DNA of 64,000 bases from Pontibacter pamirensis (GTDB taxonomy: Bacteria > Bacteroidota > Bacteroidia > Cytophagales > Hymenobacteraceae), in assembly GCF_010015475.1 (NCBI RefSeq), contig NZ_SSNI01000014.1:84287-148286 (forward strand), read 5' to 3'. This document shows positions 7,734 to 17,141 of this stretch, in pieces. The notes beneath the pieces were generated by a model, which was given only the letters and a program-made list of their open reading frames with translations, ran no database searches and had not been told where the DNA came from. Each line of letters opens with the position of its first letter. Position 1 is the first letter of the stretch. The position numbers and the translations under genes were made by a program.

Positions 7734-9989
7734 TTGAACTACAAAAGATTAAGTTTTCTTGTCCTGCTGCTGATAGCCATCCTGACAGCATGCAGCGCCT
7801 ACTTCGCCACCCGTCTCCGCTTCGACTATAACTTCGACAATTTCTTCCCGAAAGGAGATCCAGAGCTAGCCTATTATTTCAGCTTCCGCGATACGTTCGG
7901 CAACGACAACGATTATCTGCTGATAGGGCTTGACAATGAAAAAACCATTTTTGAGCAGGACTTCCTGACGCGGGTAGATAGCCTGACGGCTTTTCTACAA
8001 CGGCAGCCGAACGTGGAGGCGGTGCTCTCCCCTACTACTGTAAAAAGCCCTGTAATTGAGCAGTTTGGCTTTTTTGAAATTCCGTACCTGCACGTAGACG
8101 AGCCCGATCGGTATGCCCAGGACTCTCTGAATATTTACAACTCCAGGGAGTTGGTCGGTACTTTGTTTTCAGAAGATGCGACTGCTGTTTCCCTGTTTAT
8201 GCAGACAACAGATGATTTAGGTAAAGGAGCCAGCGATACCCTGATGGCCTCCCTGTACGACCAGCTGGAGCATCTGGGATTAACAGAAAGTCATATTGCG
8301 GGGAAGGCGCTGGCGCAGTCGGTTTTTGTGGAGAAGATGAAGATAGAGTTAGCCATTTTCATGTCAGCCTCGATCCTGCTGGTTATACTGTTTCTCTGGA
8401 TTACCTTCCGGACGGGCTGGGGCGTGATTGTGCCGCTGGTGGTGGTACTGCTGTCGGTACTCTGGGCGCTGGGTGTGATGGGGTTGTTTAACAAGTCGTT
8501 GGATGTGATGACGATGCTGCTGCCTACTATTCTTTTTGTAGTGGGAATGTCAGATGTCATTCACATCCTGTCGCGCTATTTAACGGAGATAGGACACGGT
8601 ATGGAAAAAGTCCCGGCTCTTAAAATCACTATTAAAGAAGTAGGCCTCGCCACGTTTCTGACTTCCCTTACCACCGCCATCGGATTCCTGACGCTGCTCA
8701 CCACCGCTATTGTGCCCATCCGGGATTTTGGGCTTTACACAGCCATTGCTATCTTCCTGGCTTTTGCGCTTGCCTTCACCTTGCTGCCGGCTATGTTACT
8801 CCTGCTGAAGAAGCCAAAGCCGGTGCCGGAAAGCCGTTTCAGTTTCTCCTGGCCAATGCTGTTGCGCCGCATGTTTCGTTATGTACTTATACATCCCAAA
8901 GCCATCCTTTCTACCAGTGCTGTTATCATTGTGTTGAGCATTGTCGGCATCAGCCAGATAAAAGTGGATACCACTCTTTTAGAAGACTTAGGAGACGATG
9001 ATCCCATTCTGCAGGATTTCCAGTATTTCGAGGAGAAGTTCTCCGGTGTGCGTCCCTTTGAGCTGCACCTGATAGCCGCAGAAGGCCATAGCATTTACGA
9101 CTTGGAAGTGTTGCAGGAAATAGAAGAACTGGAGCAGTTCCTCTACAATACCTATGGGCTGAACTTTGTGACCTCGCCCGCCACAGTGGTCAAAACAATC
9201 AACAGGGCGCAAAATGGCGGTCTCCGTGACTTTTATACCTTGCCGGAAAACAAGCGCGAGATGCAAAGCATCAAGAGGCGGCTGCAGGCTTTTCAGGGAC
9301 GCAGCGAGTTAAGGGGAGTTGTGACAGAAGATGCGCAAGAAGGTCGCTTGTCTGGCAAAATGTCAGACATAGGGAGTGCAGGCGCCACTGTGCTGAATGA
9401 CTCTCTTCGCAGCTTCATGGATCAGAACATCAACGAAAACTATCTACGCACCCGCCTTACCGGCAGCTCCATTCTATTGGACAAGAACAACGAGTACGTT
9501 ACTACTAATATGATGCAGGGGCTCCTTATCGCCTTTGGGGTGATTGCAGTCATTGTAGGGCTTATTTTCCGCTCCCTCCGCATGGTGCTCATCTCGCTCG
9601 TGCCAAACATCATCCCCTTGCTGATGATCGGAGGTTTGATCGGTTTTCTGGGCATCAACCTCAATGTATCTATCTCCATTATTTTCACCATCGCCTTCGG
9701 TATTGCTGTGGATGATACCATTCATTTCCTGAGCAAGCTGAAACTGGAGTTGATGGCTGGTAAATCATTACCATACGCATTAAAGAGAACCTTTATCTCC
9801 GCAGGCAAGGCCATTATTATCACCTCCTGTATTCTAGCCGCAGGCTTCCTTACTTTGGTGCTCTCAACCTTCGATGCTACCTTCTATGTAGGGTTATTCG
9901 TAAGTCTGACGCTTGTGTTTGCCGTGGTGGCCGACCTGTACCTGTTGCCGGTGCTTATTCTGCTTTTTTATAAGGTTCCACAAAAATAA
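7734..9989 (+). CDS. RND-superfamily MMPL/SSD transporter
   Basis: A 751-residue inner-membrane exporter of the MMPL/HpnN type, which moves lipids or other hydrophobic molecules using the proton gradient. The layout is two-fold. TM1 (about 5-27) and a periplasmic loop (30-200) lead to five helices (about 203-365). A further TM (about 390-410), a second loop (to about 590) and five more helices follow. Each half has the signature charged motif: GMSDVIHILSRY (Asp274) and GIAVDDTIHFLS (Asp660-Asp661). The start is TTG at 7734, because the frame upstream has a stop at 7716 and no ATG or GTG. Cargo is unknown. Confidence 0.88.
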   Translation: MNYKRLSFLVLLLIAILTACSAYFATRLRFDYNFDNFFPKGDPELAYYFSFRDTFGNDNDYLLIGLDNEKTIFEQDFLTRVDSLTAFLQRQPNVEAVLSPTTVKSPVIEQFGFFEIPYLHVDEPDRYAQDSLNIYNSRELVGTLFSEDATAVSLFMQTTDDLGKGASDTLMASLYDQLEHLGLTESHIAGKALAQSVFVEKMKIELAIFMSASILLVILFLWITFRTGWGVIVPLVVVLLSVLWALGVMGLFNKSLDVMTMLLPTILFVVGMSDVIHILSRYLTEIGHGMEKVPALKITIKEVGLATFLTSLTTAIGFLTLLTTAIVPIRDFGLYTAIAIFLAFALAFTLLPAMLLLLKKPKPVPESRFSFSWPMLLRRMFRYVLIHPKAILSTSAVIIVLSIVGISQIKVDTTLLEDLGDDDPILQDFQYFEEKFSGVRPFELHLIAAEGHSIYDLEVLQEIEELEQFLYNTYGLNFVTSPATVVKTINRAQNGGLRDFYTLPENKREMQSIKRRLQAFQGRSELRGVVTEDAQEGRLSGKMSDIGSAGATVLNDSLRSFMDQNINENYLRTRLTGSSILLDKNNEYVTTNMMQGLLIAFGVIAVIVGLIFRSLRMVLISLVPNIIPLLMIGGLIGFLGINLNVSISIIFTIAFGIAVDDTIHFLSKLKLELMAGKSLPYALKRTFISAGKAIIITSCILAAGFLTLVLSTFDATFYVGLFVSLTLVFAVVADLYLLPVLILLFYKVPQK

Positions 9990-10052
9990 ATTGGCGCTTA
10001 TCCAATAAGGTGGCCATATTTGCGTGTAACTTGTGAGTAAAGTTTAGGAGCG

Positions 10053-10625
10053 ATGATGAAAAGACTATTGGCCATGGCCGTGTGCTGCCTTTGGTTTGCA
10101 GGAGTACAGGCCCAACAGCAGGAAAAGCTGACCGATTTGATGAGCGAGCGGGAGCAACTGGTGCTGGAGTATCAGTTCTACAGCCAGCAAAACAGTAACT
10201 TCTGGGGTAAAAAATCTAAAAATGACCTCATCAGCATTATCGAAACCCTTAAGAAAATCATCAACAAAGACTCCGAGTTGATTGCAGCCATCAAAGAGGC
10301 AAGCATCCGGAAGGTGGCGGAGAGTACTGTGGAGATACAGCGCGAAGGCAAGATGACAGTGCAGGATCAGCGCATTGTGAGTGCCCAGATAGCAGAGTTA
10401 CAAGGCCAGATCAGAACGCTTCAAACAAATATCAAGAAGCGTGAGCGCACCATTAAAGACTTAGAAGTACAGGTAGCAGAGTCGTCTAACCTACGTTATG
10501 GTAAAGATAAAGTGATATCAGTGTTGGGTGTAACATCCTTTATGCTGCTGCTGTATGCCATCTTCCTGCAGGTACGTCTGAACCGTTCCCCTGCAAAATC
10601 ACGTAAGAAGAAAGCAGCAAAATAA
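10053..10625 (+). CDS. Secreted/membrane-anchored coiled-coil protein, unknown
   Basis: A 190-residue protein with a signal peptide (about 1-20, ending GVQAQ), a long charged helical region predicted to form a coiled coil (about 25-145), one hydrophobic segment (about 156-173, VLGVTSFMLLLYAIFL) and a basic tail rich in Lys. It is therefore probably periplasmic and anchored by its C-terminus. An AGGAG at 10046-10050 precedes the ATG, and a CATATTTG box at 10014-10021 may give it its own promoter. I do not recognise the family. Confidence 0.6.
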   Translation: MMKRLLAMAVCCLWFAGVQAQQQEKLTDLMSEREQLVLEYQFYSQQNSNFWGKKSKNDLISIIETLKKIINKDSELIAAIKEASIRKVAESTVEIQREGKMTVQDQRIVSAQIAELQGQIRTLQTNIKKRERTIKDLEVQVAESSNLRYGKDKVISVLGVTSFMLLLYAIFLQVRLNRSPAKSRKKKAAK

Positions 10626-10738
10626 AAGCAGTATATCCGAAGTTGATAAACCACTGGCTATCAAGCCATCTATCGGTTAATCTGGAATTTCAAGAGGCAT
10701 GGTATTTGTCATGTACCTGCTGCAGATAACTAACAATT

Positions 10739-10777
10739 CAGGCAGTAAATATTGTTTTACAACTGCCTGTTTCTTTT
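10739..10777 (+). terminator. Rho-independent terminator, first of a tandem pair
   Basis: CAGGCAGT (10739-10746) pairs with ACTGCCTG (10762-10769), followed by TTTCTTTT. It lies downstream of the coiled-coil gene. Confidence 0.7.
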
Positions 10778-10787
10778 ATAAAATACC

Positions 10788-10824
10788 GAAAGGCTGGAGC
10801 ATTGATGCCAGCCTTTCTTTTTTT
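10788..10824 (+). terminator. Rho-independent terminator or attenuator just before the helicase start
   Basis: GAAAGGCTGG (10788-10797) pairs with CCAGCCTTTC (10808-10817), followed by seven T. The run of T ends only 7 nt before the helicase ATG at 10832, so it may act as a leader attenuator rather than only as an upstream stop. Confidence 0.75.
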
Positions 10825-10831
10825 GATATAC

Positions 10832-12781
10832 ATGAGCGAAATATTAAATGAACTGAGGCAGGTACAGGAACTGCTGAAGATTGAACAGGAAGAGGACCGC
10901 CAGCAATATAAAATTAAGAGCATGAAAAGCACCGTTGCAGAACGCAAGGCGATGGGCTTCTGCTGGTATCCAATTACAATTACAAAAGAAGAAATTGGTT
11001 TTGGGAACAAGGTTGTGCTGGAACTGGAACGCACAAAAGACCGCGACCAGCTACACCTCTTCCAGACAGGCAAATCAGCGGCTATATTCAGCAACAGCAA
11101 CAATGGTGAACGGCAGAACCTGAACGGCGTGATTGTTGGCTTGAAGCGCAATAAGGTGCTGCTGGCCACTAACAAAGAAGATTTACCGGATTGGATTGAC
11201 GATGGCCGTCTCGGGATAGACCTCACCTTTGATGAGATGAGCTACCGCGAGATGGAGATCGCCATAAAAAAAACGATAGATGCCTATAAAACCCGCCTGG
11301 CTGAGCTTCGCGATATTCTGCTAGGTGATGCCGCTCCCCGCTTCACGGATGAGCAGATGGAGGCTATTTCTGCGCTGAACCCTTCGCAGAACAATGCGGT
11401 GCAAAAGATTGTGCAGGCAAAAGACGTGGCAATCATCCACGGCCCTCCAGGCACAGGTAAAACAACTACCCTGGTGCAGGCTATTCTGAAAACGCTGGAG
11501 ACGCAGAAACGGCTCCTGGTAACGGCCCCTTCCAACACCGCTGTGGATTTGCTCACTGAAAAACTGGCATTGGAAGGCGTAAATGTTATACGCATCGGTA
11601 ATCCGTCGCGGGTGTCGGATGTGCTGCTGGAGCATACACTGGATGCCCAGATCATGGGGCACCGCTCTTATAAGAACCTGAAGGATTACCGCAAAACGGC
11701 AGAAGAGTATAAGCGCATGGCTACGCAGTACAAGCGCAAATTCGGATACGAAGAGCGGGCACAGCGGCAGTTCTTCAAATCAGAAAGCAAGCGTTTGCTG
11801 GACGAGGCAGACCGTGTGGAAGAATATATTACAGAAGACCTGCTGAATAGTGTACAAGTGATTACGTGTACGTTGGTGGGTGCCGCCAACAGGGCCATCC
11901 GTCACCTGGAATATGAAACGGTTTTTATAGACGAAGCCGCACAGGCGTTGGAGCCAGCCTGCTGGATACCAATAAGCCGTGCCAAGCGTGTTGTACTGGC
12001 CGGTGACCACTGCCAGTTACCGCCAACTGTAAAATCGTTTGAGGCAGAAAAAGGCGGACTGGGCAAATCGCTGTTTGAGAAATGTGTGGAGCGCCAGCCA
12101 GAGGTATCGGTCATGCTGAAGACGCAGTACCGCATGCACCACAACATCATGGAATTCTCGAACCAGCAGTTTTATGAGGGAGAACTGGAGGCACATGAAA
12201 GCGTGCGCAACAGCGACCTGCATCAGTATGACCCGCACTTTGCGCCAGGACTGGCCATGGAGTTTGTGGATACAGCTGGCTGCGGGTACAATGAGGTGGA
12301 AACGCCGGAAAGCACAAGCTCTGCCAATCCCGATGAAGCGAACCTGCTGCTCAACCACCTGTCGCTTCTGCTGAAAGACTATACCCCTGCAGAAAATGAA
12401 GCTGAGCCTTTGCGCATTGGTGTAATAGCGCCTTACCGGGCACAAATCAATTACCTGCAGGACCGTGTAGAGCATATGCCGGATCTGCATGATCTGAAGC
12501 TGAAGCGGCTGCTTTCTATTGGTACTGTGGACAGTTTCCAGGGGCAGGAACGGGATATCATTTACATCAGCATGACCCGCAGCAACGAAAGCGGTGAGAT
12601 TGGCTTTTTGGCCGATATCCGGCGCATGAACGTAGCCATGACACGGGCAAAGAAAAAACTGGTTGTTGTTGGCGACAGCGCCACTTTAAGCCAGCATCCA
12701 TACTATGCTGCGTTTCTTACGTACGTAGAAAGTATAAATTCCTACCGCAGCGCCTGGGAGTTAACCGAGTGCATGCCCTAG
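10832..12781 (+). CDS. Superfamily 1 helicase, UPF1/IGHMBP2/Dna2-like
   Basis: A 649-residue ATP-dependent nucleic-acid helicase. The Walker A loop is GPPGTGKTTT (from Gly204). The Walker B DEAA box is FIDEAAQALEP (Asp367-Glu368), with the later motifs LAGDHCQLPP, QYRMH, VDSFQGQERD and NVAMTRAKKKL in order. The N-terminal region (1-190) matches IGHMBP2-type beta-barrel and stalk segments. I start at ATG 10832 (MSEILNELRQ) because upstream in-frame starts (10802, 10805) lie inside the terminator hairpin. Whether it acts on RNA or DNA in bacteria is not settled. Confidence 0.9.
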   Translation: MSEILNELRQVQELLKIEQEEDRQQYKIKSMKSTVAERKAMGFCWYPITITKEEIGFGNKVVLELERTKDRDQLHLFQTGKSAAIFSNSNNGERQNLNGVIVGLKRNKVLLATNKEDLPDWIDDGRLGIDLTFDEMSYREMEIAIKKTIDAYKTRLAELRDILLGDAAPRFTDEQMEAISALNPSQNNAVQKIVQAKDVAIIHGPPGTGKTTTLVQAILKTLETQKRLLVTAPSNTAVDLLTEKLALEGVNVIRIGNPSRVSDVLLEHTLDAQIMGHRSYKNLKDYRKTAEEYKRMATQYKRKFGYEERAQRQFFKSESKRLLDEADRVEEYITEDLLNSVQVITCTLVGAANRAIRHLEYETVFIDEAAQALEPACWIPISRAKRVVLAGDHCQLPPTVKSFEAEKGGLGKSLFEKCVERQPEVSVMLKTQYRMHHNIMEFSNQQFYEGELEAHESVRNSDLHQYDPHFAPGLAMEFVDTAGCGYNEVETPESTSSANPDEANLLLNHLSLLLKDYTPAENEAEPLRIGVIAPYRAQINYLQDRVEHMPDLHDLKLKRLLSIGTVDSFQGQERDIIYISMTRSNESGEIGFLADIRRMNVAMTRAKKKLVVVGDSATLSQHPYYAAFLTYVESINSYRSAWELTECMP

Positions 12782-12928
12782 ACAGCAAAACAAACAAAAT
12801 AGAAACAGGAAGGTAAAAGAGGGTGGGAATTTAGCGGTAGAAGAGCATAATGCGCCTGTTTCTATGGCGTTTTAACCCATAAATCTTAACTTTAAGAACT
12901 CACTTCTAAAACCTTCAAACGATACAGC

Positions 12929-13441
12929 ATGAAGATAGAACAAAACAAAGTGGTGACGCTTACCTACGAACTCCGGATACTAGACGAGAACAATGAGCAG
13001 AACCTGATTGAAACAGCCACCGAAGAACAGCCGATGGTGTTTATTTACGGCATGAGTGGCTTGCCTGAGCAGTTTGAAGAAAGTCTGCAAGGCCTAAATA
13101 CAGGCGATAATTTTGATTTCAAATTGGACACAGAAGATGGTTATGGCGAATATAACGAGGAAGCAGTTGTAGAACTTCCTATAAATGTTTTTGAAGTAGA
13201 TGGCTCCGTTCCGAACGACATGTTGGAAGAGGGAAATTACATACCCATGGCCGATAGTGAAGGTAATCAATTACAGGGCCGTGTGCATGAGGTTGGTGAA
13301 GAAACCGTTACAATGGACTTTAACCACCCGCTGGCCGGCAAGCAGTTATTTTTCAAAGGCAAAGTGCAGGATGTACGTGACGCCACGAAAGAAGAAATTG
13401 ATCACGGTCACGTGCATGGCGAAGGCGGCCATCAGCATTAA
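12929..13441 (+). CDS. slyD: SlyD-like FKBP-type peptidyl-prolyl isomerase
   Basis: A 170-residue cytoplasmic prolyl isomerase/chaperone. It begins with the FKBP strand KVVTLTYELR, has the LPEQFEESLQGLNTGD segment typical of SlyD, an inserted IF chaperone domain (about 75-130) and FNHPLAGKQLFFKGKV closing the FKBP fold. The C-terminus is His-rich (HGHVHGEGGHQH), consistent with metal binding in SlyD proteins. A TAACTTTA box at 12887-12894 may be its promoter. Confidence 0.9.
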   Translation: MKIEQNKVVTLTYELRILDENNEQNLIETATEEQPMVFIYGMSGLPEQFEESLQGLNTGDNFDFKLDTEDGYGEYNEEAVVELPINVFEVDGSVPNDMLEEGNYIPMADSEGNQLQGRVHEVGEETVTMDFNHPLAGKQLFFKGKVQDVRDATKEEIDHGHVHGEGGHQH

Positions 13442-13461
13442 TACAAACTACTATATTCAAT

Positions 13462-13496
13462 AAAAAAGGAGCTGCTGAAAAGTCGCTCCTTTTTTA
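13462..13496. terminator. Bidirectional terminator between slyD and the ACP phosphodiesterase gene
   Basis: AAAAAAGGAGC (13462-13472) pairs with GCTCCTTTTTT (13485-13495), giving T runs on both strands between two convergent genes. Confidence 0.85.
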
Positions 13497-13537
13497 TAGT
13501 TCAAAACTGCTTTTCTTACTTCAGAAGTTTTAAGTGC

Positions 13538-14122
13538 TCACAAACTTTTTTTTGCTCCTTCCACAAACTGCACGAGTTCCGGGAAAAAAGTTTCAAACTC
13601 AGCGGCATATAAAGTATAGTGCTCCTGCAACTCCTCTCCTGCCGTTTCCATACCCGATACAAACTTTGCCCTGCGGCTCATGCCGGTGAGCGCCTGGGCT
13701 ATTCCCTCCAACTGGGCATATGAAAGCAGCCAGTTGTGCTGCTGCATGTACGGGAAAAGGTGCTGCACACGGGGCGGCAGCAGCTCATAGTGCTGCTGGA
13801 TGAGCGCGTATACCTCCTGCGCGAACGCTGACAGGGGCTTAGGTGCATAATTCTCAAAGTTGGCGGCCAGAAAATGGTCGTAGTACATATCGGCAATAAC
13901 AGGTGCAAACTTGCGGTACTTTGGCCGTAAGCGGGCCTTGGTTTCAGCTACAACAGGGTGTGTGTCTGTATAATGGTCAATTAGGCGGTGCAGTCGGATG
14001 CCTTTGGCTATGCCAGGCGTATATAAATCTACCTGTTTTCCTTTCACAGCGTCGGCAATAAAGTTACCTATCAGCAAGGCCTCATCTTCACCGGATAAAT
14101 AAATATGTGCTAAAAAATTCAA
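13538..14122 (-). CDS. Acyl-carrier-protein phosphodiesterase family (AcpH, DUF479)
   Basis: A 194-residue helical HD-type protein. AcpH removes the 4'-phosphopantetheine arm from holo-ACP. The start MNFLAHIYLSG, then LIGNFIADAVKG, GIRLHRLIDHYTDTHP and MYYDHFLAANF are the conserved blocks of the family, with the likely metal-binding His/Asp residues in the last two. It is close in length to the E. coli protein (193). Activity of Bacteroidota homologues is inferred. Confidence 0.88.
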   Translation of the reverse strand: MNFLAHIYLSGEDEALLIGNFIADAVKGKQVDLYTPGIAKGIRLHRLIDHYTDTHPVVAETKARLRPKYRKFAPVIADMYYDHFLAANFENYAPKPLSAFAQEVYALIQQHYELLPPRVQHLFPYMQQHNWLLSYAQLEGIAQALTGMSRRAKFVSGMETAGEELQEHYTLYAAEFETFFPELVQFVEGAKKSL

Positions 14123-14267
14123 AAGAAGACTATATAGGCAGATAGAATTAACAGACAGCTGCTCTTAATGTTTTGATGCCTGATTTGCGGGTCCTGTAGC
14201 AGCTTGCTCTTATAAACCCAAAGCCGTCGCCACCCGTAATCAAACAAGAAACCGAACATGTAAAACT

Positions 14268-14768
14268 ATGAATAACGACCCAAATACAAAGAAAAACCTG
14301 GAGAAACTGGTAGAATTAATTAAAGATATAGATGTGGCGATGATGACAACCATGGATGATGACGGGTGCCTTCGCAGCCGCCCCATGCGTGCCATGGAAA
14401 CAAAGGCAGACGGTGAAATCTGGTTCTTTACCGGCTATGAGTCTGGCAAATCGCATGAAATTGCACATGACTCTCATGTGAACCTCAGCTATTCCAAGCC
14501 AAGCGATGAGCATTATGTATCTGTTTCGGGTAAAGCAAGAGTGCTGCGTGACAAGCAGAAAATTGAAGAACTCTGGAATCCACTTATGAAAACCTGGTTC
14601 CCACAAGGTAAGGATGATCCGAATGTTGGCCTGATTAAAGTAACTATTGATAAAGCCGAATATTGGGATGCTCCTAACAGTGCAGTGATACACCTCTACG
14701 GTGTAGTTAAAGCTGCTTTAACAGGAGAAAGACCAGATGCAGGTGAAAATAAGAAAATCAACCTGTAG
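14268..14768 (+). CDS. Pyridoxamine 5'-phosphate oxidase-family (general stress protein 26-like) flavoprotein
   Basis: A 166-residue split-barrel protein of the PPOX/GS26 type, which usually binds FMN or F420-like cofactors. Visible blocks are DVAMMTTMDDDGCLRSRPM near residue 23, IWFFTGYESGKSHEI and LSYSKPSDEHYVSVSGKA. EYWDAPNS near the end is typical of stress-associated members. The exact substrate is unknown. It ends before a strong terminator. Confidence 0.85.
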   Translation: MNNDPNTKKNLEKLVELIKDIDVAMMTTMDDDGCLRSRPMRAMETKADGEIWFFTGYESGKSHEIAHDSHVNLSYSKPSDEHYVSVSGKARVLRDKQKIEELWNPLMKTWFPQGKDDPNVGLIKVTIDKAEYWDAPNSAVIHLYGVVKAALTGERPDAGENKKINL

Positions 14769-14820
14769 ACACACAAGAAGCACTAAACCTAAAACTTGAT
14801 GTACTGAAGAAAAACAAAAA

Positions 14821-14847
14821 ACACCTGCTGAACAATCCTGTTCGGCA
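14821..14847 (+). terminator. Rho-independent terminator
   Basis: A 14-bp stem (ACACCTGCTGAACA with TGTTCGGCAGGTGT, one G-U) is followed by TTTTTG, 52 nt after the PPOX-family gene. Confidence 0.9.
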
Positions 14848-14956
14848 GGTGTTTTTGTGTTTTATAAAATGAAATCGCGCATTGTTTGCTAGTACAGCTA
14901 AATAACAAGATTATAAAAATAACTTTCACATTCATCAACCTGAAATTAGAAATCCT

Positions 14957-15694
14957 TTGCCTGAAACACCACAAACTTCTTCTGCCAGATTAACCACCCT
15001 CACGCTTTTTGGCATCCGGAGTGGCCATGTCCGTTGGGGACTGGCGCAGATGGGTACTTCCGGTTCTAAGCTTGAAAAAGTGCCGGGCCTGCGCTTTTAC
15101 AAATTGCTGGGTAGCGGACAAGGCAAAGGTTTTAGTTTAAAACCCAACTTTAGGCGCTACGGCTTATTTTGTACCTGGGAGAGTGAGGCAGCAGCAGATG
15201 ACTTTCTTAAAAATTCCGACTTGATGCAGGAATACCGACAGCACACTGATGAAATTTGGACTGTGAAACTGCTGCCTTACCAGTCGCACGGGCAATGGGA
15301 CGGGCAAGAGCCCTTTGCTCCTGCACTTTCTGAAAAGTATACGCATGGGCCTGTTGCCGTACTTACCCGTGCCAGCATCAATTTAAGGCGACTGCCTAAT
15401 TTTATCCGCTTTGGGTTGCGCACCAGTGCAGCTCTGAACGAGGCAGAAGGGCTGCTTTGTTCTATCGGATTGGGAGAATTGCCTTTTATACGGCAGGCAA
15501 CTTTTAGTATATGGGAGTCGGTGGAGGCGATGAAACAATATGCTTACAAAGACCCACAGCACCAGGAGGTGATGCGCCGCACCCGGTCCGAAAAGTGGTA
15601 CAGCGAAGAACTCTTTGCCCGCTTTAAGACTATCTATAGCACAGGCACCTGGGATGGTTCAGATCCGGCTAAAGGTGTGCTAGCAGCAGTATAA
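14957..15694 (+). CDS. Spheroidene monooxygenase (CrtA)-like protein
   Basis: A 245-residue protein resembling the CrtA family, heme enzymes that add keto groups to carotenoids in phototrophs. Conserved-looking blocks are VPGLRFYKLLGSGQGKGFS, GLFCTWESEAAADDFL and ATFSIWESVEAMKQYAY near the end. The start is TTG at 14957; the first ATG would remove 31 residues. No other carotenoid gene lies nearby, so the true substrate is unclear and the name is by similarity only. Its stop is one base from the end of the convergent DUF1003 gene, with no terminator between. Confidence 0.7.
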   Translation: MPETPQTSSARLTTLTLFGIRSGHVRWGLAQMGTSGSKLEKVPGLRFYKLLGSGQGKGFSLKPNFRRYGLFCTWESEAAADDFLKNSDLMQEYRQHTDEIWTVKLLPYQSHGQWDGQEPFAPALSEKYTHGPVAVLTRASINLRRLPNFIRFGLRTSAALNEAEGLLCSIGLGELPFIRQATFSIWESVEAMKQYAYKDPQHQEVMRRTRSEKWYSEELFARFKTIYSTGTWDGSDPAKGVLAAV

Positions 15695-15695
15695 C

Positions 15696-16406
15696 TTAGG
15701 CTTTTGATCGCGCCATGATGTCCTCGAGCAGGTCTACCTGTATCTGCTGAATCTCCATCAGGCGCTGGTTTTGGTGCACAATCAAGTGATCTACTTTTTC
15801 GTGCAGCAGCCTGATTTCTAGTTCCGCCTTCAGGTTCACCTTATAATCATACTCTGAGCGCTGCCGGTCTTTTGACTCCTTCCGGTTCTGGCTCATCATG
15901 ATTATGGGTGCCTGTATTGCAGCAAGGCAAGAGAGTATCAGGTTTAGTAAAATGAAAGGGTAAGGGTCGAAAGGCCTTACGGATAGGACATAGACATTTA
16001 CAAGAATCCAGAGCAGCAGAAAGGAAAAGAAAAGGCTAATAAACCGCCAGCTGCCCCCAAAGCTGGCGATATGATCTGCCATCCGGTCGCCTAAAGAAGT
16101 GTTTTCAGCAAGTTCGCCTTCAAAGTTACTGGTGACCAACTCCTGATCACTGATACTTTTTATCACCTCCTGCTCTACTGTTGTCAGTTCACCCATTTCC
16201 TTTATGAGTAACTGCTCCAGGTACCTCTTTCTATATACCCCTAACTGGTCCAGCGTGATGAAAGACTTTTCATCAAAATCAGGATGATCAGCTTTAATTA
16301 AATCAAATATATTCTTGCGTATGCTGGACCCTATGACAAGGTATCGCAGCGGGAGCTGCTTGTGCGTGATATGGCAGACGCCTGTAAGTGCATGGTGCTT
16401 CTTCAT
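15696..16406 (-). CDS. DUF1003 membrane protein
   Basis: A 236-residue protein. The central block RMADHIASFGGSWRFI, two adjacent membrane helices (about 135-180), and QNRKESKDRQRSEYDYKVN followed by LHEKVDHLI define DUF1003. The N-terminal 100 residues are soluble and begin with an HxxCxxC-like stretch (TGVCHITHKQL). The C-terminus is predicted to be a coiled coil. Function unknown. Confidence 0.85.
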   Translation of the reverse strand: MKKHHALTGVCHITHKQLPLRYLVIGSSIRKNIFDLIKADHPDFDEKSFITLDQLGVYRKRYLEQLLIKEMGELTTVEQEVIKSISDQELVTSNFEGELAENTSLGDRMADHIASFGGSWRFISLFFSFLLLWILVNVYVLSVRPFDPYPFILLNLILSCLAAIQAPIIMMSQNRKESKDRQRSEYDYKVNLKAELEIRLLHEKVDHLIVHQNQRLMEIQQIQVDLLEDIMARSKA

Positions 16407-16484
16407 AGCGTTGATGATTAGTATAAACTAGTTACAACGAACAATAAGAAACTGTTACACACAGCTATATAGCTGTTGCGCCTC

Positions 16485-17141
16485 TTACTGGCTATTTATT
16501 TTCTCCAATGCTTTCCTTAAATGAGCAGACATGCCATCATGGGTGCGGTAGCCACGGCTTAGTAAGTGTACGCTGGTGCCATTCAGCAGGTACAGGCTGG
16601 GAAAGGCGTTTGCCTGCAGGTGCCGCGCAATAACAAAATCCTGCTGCGTCTTTTCTTTCATCTCCTCTGAGTTAAACTTTTCCAGAAAAGCCTCTGTATC
16701 TAAGTCAAATCTACTGGCAATAGCTGACAGCACCTCAGGCTTTGTTATATCTTGGTTTTGAGCGTAAAAAGCATTTTGTACCTCCTCAGCCATCTCAAAC
16801 TCTGCGGCTGGTTTCAGGTAGCGCACAGTAACCACAGCTCGGCAACCCGGCTCCGTGTCATATACAAAATCCTCCCGTTCGAAAAAAGAATAATCAATGG
16901 GTTGTCCTGATATTTTCTCCACGTCCTGCCAATGGTGTTTGATGGATTCCTTCATCTGCTCATCCAGTGGCTGTTCGGTGCCTGGTCTCAGCCCGCCCAT
17001 CACCAGCTTAAACTGCATGGTTCCCTCCTGCTCTTTTACTATCTGCTTAATGACCGGGGCAAAGCCATAGCACCACGAGCACATGGGGTCCATCACATAA
17101 ATCAGGTGCAGTATATCGAGCAAGTCTTGTTTCTTCTCCAT
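16485..17141 (-). CDS. DsbA-family thiol oxidoreductase (FrnE-like)
   Basis: A 218-residue thioredoxin-fold protein with a helical insertion. The active site is DPMCSWCYGF (Cys21, Cys24), as in FrnE/2-hydroxychromene-isomerase-like DsbA proteins. LFERED-type middle and LNGTSVHLLSRGYR near the end fit. It has no signal peptide from ATG 17141, so it should be cytoplasmic. An in-frame extension to 17297 exists but shows no family similarity, so I reject it. Confidence 0.85.
   Translation of the reverse strand: MEKKQDLLDILHLIYVMDPMCSWCYGFAPVIKQIVKEQEGTMQFKLVMGGLRPGTEQPLDEQMKESIKHHWQDVEKISGQPIDYSFFEREDFVYDTEPGCRAVVTVRYLKPAAEFEMAEEVQNAFYAQNQDITKPEVLSAIASRFDLDTEAFLEKFNSEEMKEKTQQDFVIARHLQANAFPSLYLLNGTSVHLLSRGYRTHDGMSAHLRKALEKINSQ

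Noticed and set aside
10738..11226. 162-codon minus-strand ORF overlapping the helicase start
   Set aside because: Low-complexity Ser/Leu-rich antisense shadow of the helicase gene and the terminators.
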